DNA of 64,000 nucleotides from an uncultured Acetatifactor sp. (lineage in GTDB: Bacteria > Bacillota > Clostridia > Lachnospirales > Lachnospiraceae): positions 1 to 64,000 of the forward strand of contig CAKRRS010000001.1 of assembly GCA_934394665.1 (NCBI GenBank), read 5' to 3'. The notes under the pieces are model-generated. The model did not search any database, had not been told where the DNA came from, and worked only from the letters and a program-made list of their open reading frames with translations. A program made the translations under genes and the position numbers. Below, in pieces: positions 44,967-52,979 of this stretch (positions within the stretch are counted from its first letter, which is position 1; every line of letters starts with the position of its first letter).

Positions 44967-45104
44967 ATGAAGTGTACACAGACAAGTTCTGACAATCCGG
45001 TTCCCGGGCGAAGTTGCAGCATAAGTTACACCCATAGAAAACATCATAAGGAGGATCATCATGGAACAGATCAAAGAACTGGAAGAAGTCTTAGAGCTTC
45101 TTAA
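44967..45104 (+). CDS. possible leader peptide overlapping mgtE
   Basis: A 45-codon frame with a strong GAAAGGTGG site 8 nt before ATG 44967. The peptide begins MKCTQTSSDNPVPGRSC and continues, basic and His-rich, past the mgtE start, ending at TAA 45102-45104 in another frame. The mgtE binding site AAGGAGG and its ATG lie inside this frame. Ribosomes reading it could expose or block mgtE. It contains two prolines (NPVPG). It could be chance; only comparison can tell. Confidence 0.35.
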   Translation: MKCTQTSSDNPVPGRSCSISYTHRKHHKEDHHGTDQRTGRSLRAS

Positions 45105-46410
45105 TACCAAGCAGTATACCAAGCTGCGCCAGTATCTGGCTGAACTCAACGATGCCGACATTGCGGGACTTCTGGAAGAACTGGAAGAAGAGGACATGTT
45201 AAAGGTCTTCCGCATCCTGCCCAAGGATCTGGCGGCAGACGTTTTTTCCTATTTAGATATGGACAATCAGCAGAAAATCATTACCTCCCTGTCGGATAAA
45301 GAAGCTGCCAGCATTATCAACAACCTGATGGCGGACGATGCGGCAGACCTGCTGGAGGAGATGCCTGCCAATATTGTCAAAAAGCTTCTGACCAATGCAA
45401 GCCCCGATGTGCGCAGGGATATCAATCATCTGCTGCGTTATCCGGAGGATTCCGCCGGAAGTATCATGACGGTCGAGTATGTCGACCTGAAGGAAAACCT
45501 GACGGTGAATCAGGCAATCGAGCGGATCCGCAAGGTGGGACTTGACAGTGAGACCATCAATATCTGTTATGTGCTGGATGCACAGAGAAGACTGGTAGGT
45601 ACCGTGGCACTGCGTTACCTGCTGCTGATGGATGGCGACGAGATCATCGGCGACATCATGCATGAGAATGTCATCTCCATCAATACCCTGATGGATCAGG
45701 AGGAAGTTGCCAGACAGTTCAAAAAATATGACTTTACAGCCATGCCTGTGGTAGACAATGAGAACAGGCTGGTCGGTATTATCACCGTGGATGATATCGT
45801 GGATATCATGGAAGAAGAGACCACGGAGGATATGGAAAAGATGGCGGCTATCGTGCCCAGCGATAAGCCTTATATGAAGACCGGCGTATGGGAGACCTTC
45901 AAAAAGCGTATTCCCTGGCTGTTACTTTTGATGGTATCGGCGACGTTTACCGGCGCAATCATTTCTTCTTTTGAAGACGCACTGAGTGTCTGTGCCGTAT
46001 TGGTGGCATATATTCCCATGCTGATGGATACCGGCGGTAATGCCGGAAGCCAGGCAAGCGTTACGGTCATTCGTGGGTTATCCCTGAATGAGATCGAATA
46101 CCGGGATGTGCCCAAGGTCGTGTTCAAAGAGATCCGCGTGGCACTGATCTGCGGTGTTACCCTTTCTGCGGCGAATTTTGTGAAGCTGTTATTGCTGGAC
46201 AGAGTGGGCGTGCTCGTCGCAGCGTCTGTATGCCTGACTTTGATCGCGGCAGTCGTGATCGCCATGATCATCGGGTGCTTACTGCCGATCCTGGCAAAAC
46301 GCCTGGGCTTCGACCCGGCCGTTATGGCGAGCCCATTCATCACGACCATCGTGGATGCCATGTCATTGCTGGTATATTTCCGTGTAGCATCCGCAATTCT
46401 GGGATTGTAG
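45061..46410 (+). CDS. mgtE: magnesium transporter MgtE
   Basis: 449 aa magnesium channel. The cytoplasmic N domain (about 1-135, acidic helical repeats), two CBS domains (about 140-255; AMPVVDNENRLVGIITVDDIVDIMEEE) and the plug helix come first, then five membrane helices (about 285-449) with the pore signature YIPMLMDTGGNAGSQASV (PxLxxTGGNxG). Intracellular magnesium closes it. I find no M-box riboswitch in the leader; instead a small overlapping frame is present. AAGGAGG precedes ATG 45061. Confidence 0.96.
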   Translation: MEQIKELEEVLELLNTKQYTKLRQYLAELNDADIAGLLEELEEEDMLKVFRILPKDLAADVFSYLDMDNQQKIITSLSDKEAASIINNLMADDAADLLEEMPANIVKKLLTNASPDVRRDINHLLRYPEDSAGSIMTVEYVDLKENLTVNQAIERIRKVGLDSETINICYVLDAQRRLVGTVALRYLLLMDGDEIIGDIMHENVISINTLMDQEEVARQFKKYDFTAMPVVDNENRLVGIITVDDIVDIMEEETTEDMEKMAAIVPSDKPYMKTGVWETFKKRIPWLLLLMVSATFTGAIISSFEDALSVCAVLVAYIPMLMDTGGNAGSQASVTVIRGLSLNEIEYRDVPKVVFKEIRVALICGVTLSAANFVKLLLLDRVGVLVAASVCLTLIAAVVIAMIIGCLLPILAKRLGFDPAVMASPFITTIVDAMSLLVYFRVASAILGL

Positions 46411-46417
46411 AAATCTT

Positions 46418-46467
46418 AAAATAGCCGTAATGTGTATGCGCAAAATCATTCACATACGGCTTATTTT
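46418..46467 (+). terminator. mgtE terminator
   Basis: A long stem AAATAGCCGTA/TACGGCTTATTT with one bulge, continued by TGTG/CACA, then T5. Confidence 0.75.
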
Positions 46468-46646
46468 TCTGCATCATGTTGATAAAATTTTGACAGGATG
46501 TTTTTTTTTCAGTACTTTCCAACAAGCTCTTTGCAAGTACGGAAAATTTTGTTAGAATCTAAGTAAATAGCAAATGTAACCGCTTTCGTAAGTTATTTTC
46601 TTTGGGAAATATTTCGGGAACAGCAAAAGCAACGGAGGAAGAAATC

Positions 46647-47315
46647 ATGAGATATTTTTTTGAATCTAAAGTAGAAAAAAAGGATGCCGGATATACCATC
46701 CAGATTCCTTTTAATGTATGGGAAGTATGCAAGCAGAGAGAAGTCATCAAAGGAGATATCGTCCTTGACAACAACATCATCGAGTGTGAGCTTCATCCCA
46801 AGGAGAAGGGGAACTACGAGATCGTGATTACCGATGAGAATGCAGTAAAGGTAGAGCTTGGTGTGCCTCATAAGATTCTGCTGCATGTCAACGGTTCCCT
46901 GATCCGTATGGACCAGAACAGCCCTTACAGTTTCGAAAATCCGATCCGTAAAATCGACAGCATGAATGTGATCATCCAGCCGGAAGACGGTCTGTGCGGT
47001 CAGGCATGTGTAGCTATGCTGGCAGGTGTTACCATTGCAGAAGTAATCAGCGTTATGGACTGCAGAGAGTGGCAGGCTACCATGGGACGTGTGATCTCCG
47101 CACTGAACTACTACGGCATCGATCATACCGATATCATCGTATATACTGAGGGCAGGCCCGCTGTACTGCCAAAATGCTGCATCATGATGGAGAAAATGGG
47201 ACGTTTCTGCCACTATCTGGTACATTTTGACGGCAAGTTCTATGATTCCAACCTGGGTGTGCTGGAAGAGTACGACATGAGCAAGCTGTTGGGATACCTG
47301 GAGATCAAGTGCTGA
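46647..47315 (+). CDS. DUF1905-like/C39-like cysteine-peptidase fusion
   Basis: 222 aa, two parts. Residues 1-~85 look like DUF1905 (TIQIPFNVWEV, VKVELGVPHKILLHV). Residues ~105-215 have a papain/C39-like pattern: Gln111, CGQAC (Cys117), His189 in FCHYLVHFDG, and Asp200-Asn202. These suggest a cysteine peptidase or cross-linking fold. It has no signal peptide or transmembrane helix, so it acts in the cytosol. ATG 46647 with GGAGG upstream. I know of no named function for this combination; the fold assignments are by pattern. Confidence 0.65.
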   Translation: MRYFFESKVEKKDAGYTIQIPFNVWEVCKQREVIKGDIVLDNNIIECELHPKEKGNYEIVITDENAVKVELGVPHKILLHVNGSLIRMDQNSPYSFENPIRKIDSMNVIIQPEDGLCGQACVAMLAGVTIAEVISVMDCREWQATMGRVISALNYYGIDHTDIIVYTEGRPAVLPKCCIMMEKMGRFCHYLVHFDGKFYDSNLGVLEEYDMSKLLGYLEIKC

Positions 47316-47375
47316 TGGAATGCAAATTCGTATTTGCATGATTTCGATCATCTTGCTCTATTCATAAGGAAGTTC

Positions 47376-47414
47376 AAAAACTGTAGGTTACATAGAGGTG
47401 CCTACAGTTTTTTC
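47376..47414 (+). terminator. terminator of the DUF1905-like gene
   Basis: AAAAACTGTAGG pairs with CCTACAGTTTTT, followed by more T. Upstream at 47320-47350 are two small perfect hairpins, ATGCAAAT-TCGT-ATTTGCAT and TGAT-TTCG-ATCA. Confidence 0.8.
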
Positions 47415-47455
47415 TTATAACAATAGGTTAAAAACCAAAAAAACCCTTAATAGGG

Positions 47456-47484
47456 TTGCATGTTAACACGGTAAAGTGTAAAAT
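47456..47484 (+). promoter_or_regulatory. promoter of the gene at 47555
   Basis: TTGCAT, 17 nt, TAAAAT, 71 bp before the start. Confidence 0.65.
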
Positions 47485-47554
47485 GAAAAAAGTGTGATTT
47501 TTGTAACGATTCTGAACAGTTACTAATTTTCTATTACAAAGGATGGAGAGAAAA

Positions 47555-48520
47555 ATGAATCAGAAAAAGAAGATTGAAAATTATCAGCAGATTGCCATGG
47601 GAACCGGACTGCGTTATGATGAAGGGGGTGACCTGTTTCACGGGGAACGGGATGGGTTTGACTTTATCGTCTATGCACCCGATGCAAGATATCCGTATAT
47701 GATGGTGCTGCATACGGCGGCAAAAAGCGCTGACGGTTCGACATTTGACAAGCAGGCAGTGAAAGGGTTTCGGAAAAGCAGCAGGAAGATCGCAAGTTTT
47801 GGTCAGAAGAATCTGGATATCAGAGTATCACTGAAGGCACAGTCCAATGCGGAAAAATGTAAGGATACATTGAACGAAGCACTTGCAGCTACAACGACAT
47901 TCCTGCGTACAAACAGTTACAGCCCCTGCTGTGATCTGTGCGGTCAGAATGTAGAGACCGGAGCGTTCAGAATGGGCGGTGAATACTATCATTTATGTCC
48001 GGACTGCGAGATGAAGATGCGCAGTGACATCGCAATGAAGGCACAGCAGACGGCGCAGAAGAAAGAAAACATCGTAGGCGGTATTGTAGGCGCTCTGATA
48101 GGATCCCTGTTGGGAATGCTCAGTGTTCTGATCTTAAGCCAGCTGGGATATGTAGCAGCATTATCCGGTGTGATTATGGCGGTGTGCGTTCTGAAGGGAT
48201 ATGAGATGCTGGGCGGAAAACTGACCAAAAAGGCAGTGGCCATCAGCGCTGTGATCATGATCCTTATGACCTATTTTGCAGACCGTGTGGACTGGGCGAT
48301 TATTTTGTTCAATCAGGGAGGCGGTGCGGAAGCAGGTTATAGTCTGTTCGAGTGTTATCGTCTGATCCCCGCGCTGCTTTCCGAAGAAGTGATTGATATG
48401 GGAAGCTATATAGGCAATCTGGTTCTGCAGTATCTGTTTGTGGCGCTCGGAGCAGTCCCTACCGTGATCGGAAAAATGAAAGAGAAAAAAGAAGAAGGCA
48501 TCATTACAAGACTAAATTAA
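47555..48520 (+). CDS. membrane protein with zinc ribbon, unknown
   Basis: 321 aa. The first 135 residues are soluble and unrecognised. A treble-clef-like zinc site follows: CCDLCGQNVETGAF and YHLCPDCEM at about 128-155. Then come three to four hydrophobic helices (about 175-300), the first glycine-rich (IVGGIVGALIGSLLGMLSVL). Likely a membrane protein with a cytoplasmic metal site. GGAGAG precedes ATG 47555. Monocistronic between its own promoter and the diguanylate cyclase. Confidence 0.65.
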   Translation: MNQKKKIENYQQIAMGTGLRYDEGGDLFHGERDGFDFIVYAPDARYPYMMVLHTAAKSADGSTFDKQAVKGFRKSSRKIASFGQKNLDIRVSLKAQSNAEKCKDTLNEALAATTTFLRTNSYSPCCDLCGQNVETGAFRMGGEYYHLCPDCEMKMRSDIAMKAQQTAQKKENIVGGIVGALIGSLLGMLSVLILSQLGYVAALSGVIMAVCVLKGYEMLGGKLTKKAVAISAVIMILMTYFADRVDWAIILFNQGGGAEAGYSLFECYRLIPALLSEEVIDMGSYIGNLVLQYLFVALGAVPTVIGKMKEKKEEGIITRLN

Positions 48521-48643
48521 CCTCAAAAATGAAATTAATCTCTTTGTTTCATGAAAAATATGTGGTAAAATGGTACTAGAAAAACCGGAGAAAACAGTTT
48601 GGCTGCCGGAAAACAGAAGTGTATGGATTGGGGAGAGCAGAAT

Positions 48644-50347
48644 ATGAGAAAGTGGAAAGTATTATTGCTGTCATGGGCTATTCTCATAAGCTTGGGAGCT
48701 GTGGGAACGGCTTCCTTACAGGCAGAAGCTGCCGGATTAAATCAAGGGAAAAGGGTACTTTTTATCAGCTCTTATTCTTACGGCTGGGATACGGTGCAGA
48801 CCCAGATTGAAGGGATCAAAGCCGGAGTGGACGCGGATACGGCGATAGACTATGAATTCATGGATACAAAGCGTTTCCGGTCAGAAGAGTCGATTCAGAT
48901 GTTCCATGACATGCTGCAATACCATCTGGAGAATACGGATCCTTATGATGTCGTGATCGTCGGAGACGATGCGGCACTGCAATTTGCCATGGAGTATAAA
49001 ACGGAATTATTCGACGGGATCCCTATTGTGTTTGAAGGGGTCAATGATGAGGCTTATGCCCTGCAGGCAGCCGAAGATCCCCTTGTGACAGGAATATTGG
49101 AAAAACTTTCCGTAGAGAAAAATATTGATCTGGCGTTAAAGATTAACCCGACGGCAGAAAAAGTGGTGGCAATCCTGGATGATTCTGTGACGGCGGAAGC
49201 GGAGAGAAAGAATTTCTACAGTGCTGCCAAGAATTATCCCAATCTGGAATTTTCCGAGATCAATGCTTCACAGCTTTCGACAGCCAGACTGCAGCAGGCT
49301 GTCGGTAAAGTAGATGATAAGACCATTTTGATCTACATCGTGATGTCGACGGACGGCAGCGGCAAGCAATATACCAGTTCACAGGCCGTGCGTATGACCG
49401 TAAATTATGCGCAAGTGCCGGTATACCGTATGGTAGAAGCCGGAATCGGCGACGGATTGTTGGGCGGTAATGTGGTCTCTATGTATAAATCGGGAGAGAT
49501 TGCCGCGCAGATCGCCATGGATATTATGAACGGAACGGACAGCAGTGAAATCAATGTTGTCAGGGAAAGCCCCAATATCTACTGTATTGATGAAAAAGTG
49601 ATGAAAGAATTCCATTTGAGTGCATCACAGTTTCCGGAAGATACAGTGTTTGTAAATCATGAGGAAGGCTTTTTTACAAGAAACCGTGAAGCAATTATTC
49701 CATGCATGATATTGGTCGGTGCATTGATTGTTATTGTTATATGGGTGTGCTTTGATAACTATCGCAGAAGAAAGCTGATGGAGGAGTTAGAGACCGCCAG
49801 ATCCATTATGGAATCGGCATCCCAGCATGATTTCCTTACAGGACTTCCGAACCGCAGCAAATTCATGAAGGATCTGGGACAGCTGATTGATGCCAAAGTG
49901 CCTTGTACTGTCATGATGCTGGATATTGATAATTTCAAGAAGATCAACGATACCTACGGACATACTGCCGGAGACGAAGCACTGCAGCAGGTGGCAAACC
50001 GTCTGAAGGATATGCAGTCACAGATACTGACATCTTACCGGTTCGCCGGAGATGAATTTATCCTGATCCTGCGCAGCAGCCAGAACATGCTGGTAGAGAA
50101 GACAGCGTACCAGTGCAGACAGGTATTTACGAAAGATGTGGTACTCTGCGGTACCAGACGCAAGATTGGCGGAAGTATCGGTATCGCAAGCTATCCGAAG
50201 GATACGGACAATCTGGAACAGTTGATTGTCTGTGCGGATGATGCTATGTATCAGGTGAAGAAGAACGGCAAGAATGATTTTGCTTATTATAAGAAGCCGG
50301 AAGAAGAGATGCAGGACAATCAACAGGAAAGCGATAAGCGTAAATAA
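48644..50347 (+). CDS. diguanylate cyclase with extracytoplasmic solute-binding-type sensor
   Basis: 567 aa. Signal anchor (about 5-28), then an ABC-type substrate-binding domain (about 30-360; RVLFISSYSYGWDTVQTQIEGI and VVIVGDDAALQFAMEY) of the ABC_sub_bind class seen in tryptophan/urea-like transporters. One more membrane helix (about 370-392), then GGDEF (about 405-550) with FAGDEFI, LDIDNFKKINDTYGHTAGDEAL intact and no EAL. Binding of an external small molecule should control c-di-GMP production. ATG 48644 has GGGGAGA upstream. Confidence 0.88.
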   Translation: MRKWKVLLLSWAILISLGAVGTASLQAEAAGLNQGKRVLFISSYSYGWDTVQTQIEGIKAGVDADTAIDYEFMDTKRFRSEESIQMFHDMLQYHLENTDPYDVVIVGDDAALQFAMEYKTELFDGIPIVFEGVNDEAYALQAAEDPLVTGILEKLSVEKNIDLALKINPTAEKVVAILDDSVTAEAERKNFYSAAKNYPNLEFSEINASQLSTARLQQAVGKVDDKTILIYIVMSTDGSGKQYTSSQAVRMTVNYAQVPVYRMVEAGIGDGLLGGNVVSMYKSGEIAAQIAMDIMNGTDSSEINVVRESPNIYCIDEKVMKEFHLSASQFPEDTVFVNHEEGFFTRNREAIIPCMILVGALIVIVIWVCFDNYRRRKLMEELETARSIMESASQHDFLTGLPNRSKFMKDLGQLIDAKVPCTVMMLDIDNFKKINDTYGHTAGDEALQQVANRLKDMQSQILTSYRFAGDEFILILRSSQNMLVEKTAYQCRQVFTKDVVLCGTRRKIGGSIGIASYPKDTDNLEQLIVCADDAMYQVKKNGKNDFAYYKKPEEEMQDNQQESDKRK

Positions 50348-50364
50348 CAGAATCCAAAAATGAG

Positions 50365-50414
50365 AATCAGGCAGGAATGACTGTTACGATAACAGAAGTT
50401 CCTGCCTGATTTTT
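50365..50414 (+). terminator. terminator after the GGDEF gene
   Basis: A 13-bp arm pair (50365-50377 with 50399-50411) plus an inner CTGTTA/TAACAG stem and T5. Confidence 0.85.
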
Positions 50415-50458
50415 GAACTTGAAGGGGAACAAGTGAACAGGAAATAAGGCTTTTTGGG

Positions 50459-50488
50459 TTGAAAAAGTATATGGTTATGTTATATAAT
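50459..50488 (+). promoter_or_regulatory. promoter of the YidC-TagF operon
   Basis: TTGAAA, 18 nt, TATAAT, 32 bp before the start at 50520. Confidence 0.7.
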
Positions 50489-50519
50489 TAATGCTATTGA
50501 CTAAAAGGAGAATCCTATC

Positions 50520-52625
50520 ATGCGAATACTATCAGAAGCACTGGGATATGTAATGTATTTTTGCTATGATCTGGTGCATAATTACGGATTGGCGATTATT
50601 CTGTTTACGCTGATCAGCAAGATTGTTCTATTACCGGTATCTGTCTGGGTGCAGAAGAATTCCATCAAAATGGTGAAGATGCAGCCGGAGATCAACCGGA
50701 TCAAGGCAAAGCATTTTGGTGATGCAGACCGCATCGCGGACGAACAGTCGAAAATATTCAAAAGAGAGAAATATAATCCATTGGCATCTCTGATTCCGCT
50801 GGCAATTCAGATCATATTGCTGATGGGACTGGTAGAGGTCATTTATCATCCGTTAGATTACCTGCTGCATATTTCACAGGAGGTAATCACAGCATTCAAC
50901 GGACTGGCTGTCAGTCTGGCGGGAGCAAATCCGGAGAGCTCCTCTATTCAGCTAACCGTAGTAGAGATGATCAAAAGCGGAAAGTATGTCGAACAATTCG
51001 CTGCACTGCAATCGGTAGGGACCGGTGCTGACGCAGCAGATATTGCAATGATATTGGAGCAGGTGAAGAGTATCTCTTTGGATTTCTGCGGAATTAATTT
51101 AAGCTGGGTTCCTTCTGAAGTGGGCGGTATCGATATCGTGGTTCCGATTGCTGCCGGCTTCTCTGCATGGCTTTTGTGTGTGGCACAGAATGCAGCGAAT
51201 GTTATTCAGGCAGAGCAGTCCAAACTGAATAAATACGGTATGATGGCATTCTCCGTTGGCTTGTCCCTGTATCTTGGCTGGTTCGTTCCGGCAGGTGTTG
51301 CATTATACTGGATCGCCAGCAATCTGTTCGCTATTTTACAGCAGTACCTGTTGAACTGGGCAATCAATCCGAAAGACTATGTGGATTATGAAGCACTGGA
51401 AGCCAGCAAACAGGAACTGGAGGAATTACAATCCATCGGCGGTAAAAAGAAGCTGTTCCGGAAAAATCCTTATGCAAAGTGGGAGAAGAAGGATTTTAAG
51501 AGATTCTTTTCCGTGGTCAACAAGCATTTGGTATTTTATTCAGAGAGCAGCGGCTTCTATAAATATTATCAGGGCATCATAGAATATTTATTGGAACATA
51601 CCAATCTGACGATTCACTATGTTACCAGTGATCCTGAGGATCAGATTTTTGCAATTGCAGAGAAGGAGAGCAAAATCCGTGCCTACTACATAGGAGAGAA
51701 ACGTCTGATCACGTTGATGATGAAGATGGATGCAGATGTGGTTGTCATGACCATGCCGGATCTGGAGAATTACCACATTAAGCGTAGTTACATTAGAAAA
51801 GATATTGAATATATCTATATTCCACACGGTATGGACAGCCTGAATATGACGATGCGGACAGGCTCCATGGATCATTACGACACCGTGTACTGTGTAGGCA
51901 AGCATCAGACCGAAGAGATCAGAAAGACAGAAGAAGCGTACGGACTGCCTGCCAAAAAACTGGTGGAATGGGGCTATTGCCTGCTGGATCGTATGATAGA
52001 AGAGTACGGGCAGACAGAAAAAACAGAGCATGAGAAAAAGAAAATCCTGATCGCTCCGTCCTGGCAGAAGGACAATATTGTGGACAGCTGTCTGGAGAAA
52101 ATACTGGACAGCCTGGCAGACAGCGGCTATGAAGTGACGGTCAGACCCCATCCCCAGCAGGTACGTCTGCAACAGGAAAAGATGGACCGGTTAAAGGAGC
52201 GCTATGCAAAAAATCCGGACATTGAGATTCAGACAGAGTTCTCTTCCAACAGTACGGTATTTGAAGCGGATCTCCTGATCACTGACTGGTCCGGCATCGC
52301 TTATGAGTATGCGTTTACCACCAAGAAGCCTGTCTTATTCGTAGATACGCCGATGAAGGTCATGAACCCCGAGTACCGGCGGATCGATACGGTACCGATC
52401 AATATCTGGATGCGTGATGTGATCGGAGATCGTCTGGATCCGGAAAAGGCAGAAGAAGCAGACGACAAAGTACGAAGTCTTCTGGAACAAAAAAGTGCAT
52501 ACCACGATAAAATCGAAAAGTTTGTGGAGGAGTATGTCTACCATCTTGGCAATAGTGCAGAAGTAGGTGCAACATATATTGTCCGGACGATTCAGGAAAA
52601 GATCAGACAGGCAAAACAGCAATAA
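50520..52625 (+). CDS. YidC/Oxa1 domain fused to TagB/TagF-type CDP-alcohol phosphotransferase
   Basis: 701 aa, two full domains in one frame. Residues 1-~280 have the YidC/Oxa1 layout: TM1 (about 20-42), the cytoplasmic hairpin (DADRIADEQSKIFKREKYNPL, 68-88), TM2 (90-110), TM3 (205-225) and the signature last TM pair (WFVPAGVALYWIASNLFAIL). The groove arginine of TM1 is Lys34 here. No signal peptide. Residues ~340-690 are a teichoic-acid-type glycerophosphotransferase: IYIPHGMDS (His436), VRPHPQQ (His544), SSNSTVFEADLLITDWSG (Asp589, Ser591). Family enzymes transfer the alcohol phosphate of CDP-glycerol or -ribitol to a polymer. The fusion is exceptional. First gene of an operon with four envelope genes. 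Confidence 0.92.
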   Translation: MRILSEALGYVMYFCYDLVHNYGLAIILFTLISKIVLLPVSVWVQKNSIKMVKMQPEINRIKAKHFGDADRIADEQSKIFKREKYNPLASLIPLAIQIILLMGLVEVIYHPLDYLLHISQEVITAFNGLAVSLAGANPESSSIQLTVVEMIKSGKYVEQFAALQSVGTGADAADIAMILEQVKSISLDFCGINLSWVPSEVGGIDIVVPIAAGFSAWLLCVAQNAANVIQAEQSKLNKYGMMAFSVGLSLYLGWFVPAGVALYWIASNLFAILQQYLLNWAINPKDYVDYEALEASKQELEELQSIGGKKKLFRKNPYAKWEKKDFKRFFSVVNKHLVFYSESSGFYKYYQGIIEYLLEHTNLTIHYVTSDPEDQIFAIAEKESKIRAYYIGEKRLITLMMKMDADVVVMTMPDLENYHIKRSYIRKDIEYIYIPHGMDSLNMTMRTGSMDHYDTVYCVGKHQTEEIRKTEEAYGLPAKKLVEWGYCLLDRMIEEYGQTEKTEHEKKKILIAPSWQKDNIVDSCLEKILDSLADSGYEVTVRPHPQQVRLQQEKMDRLKERYAKNPDIEIQTEFSSNSTVFEADLLITDWSGIAYEYAFTTKKPVLFVDTPMKVMNPEYRRIDTVPINIWMRDVIGDRLDPEKAEEADDKVRSLLEQKSAYHDKIEKFVEEYVYHLGNSAEVGATYIVRTIQEKIRQAKQQ

Positions 52626-52691
52626 TAAAAAAACAGACAATAAAACAGAAAGAAAATCATCTGAAACAAGTCACAGAAGAGAGGTAATCAC

Positions 52692-52976
52692 ATGAAAAAA
52701 TTAAGTAAAATCGCACAGGTAACATTTTTCGCTGCTGCATTTGCAGTGGTATTCTCCCAGACCGCAGAAGCATATATCGATCCTTCCGTAATGAACTATG
52801 CCATTCAGGCAGTAGCCGGCGTGATCATTGCAGTGGGAGCCGCTGCCGGCATCTACTGGAGAAAAGCGAAGAAAAAGATCGACAAGAGCCTTGGTATTGA
52901 CGAAAACAGAAATAAAGAAGTAGAGTCTGATGAGATTGAACTGAGTGAGGCAGATCAGACACAGGAGAACAAATAA
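52692..52976 (+). CDS. small secreted/membrane protein with YIDP motif
   Basis: 94 aa. Signal-like start (KIAQVTFFAAAFAVVFSQTAEA), then AYIDPSVMNYAIQAVAGV, a second hydrophobic segment (GVIIAVGAAAGIYWRK, about 40-58) and an acidic, charged tail (about 60-94). Short proteins with an AYIDPG(T/S)-type motif before a membrane helix are found beside surface-glycan and sulfatase-like genes, and the location here agrees. I infer an accessory or assembly role for the neighbouring enzymes. No enzymatic motif. 4 bp from the next start. Confidence 0.75.
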   Translation: MKKLSKIAQVTFFAAAFAVVFSQTAEAYIDPSVMNYAIQAVAGVIIAVGAAAGIYWRKAKKKIDKSLGIDENRNKEVESDEIELSEADQTQENK

Positions 52977-52979
52977 AAC

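Noticed and set aside
44869..45060. M-box (magnesium) riboswitch before mgtE
   Set aside because: I looked for the conserved M-box segments and did not find them.
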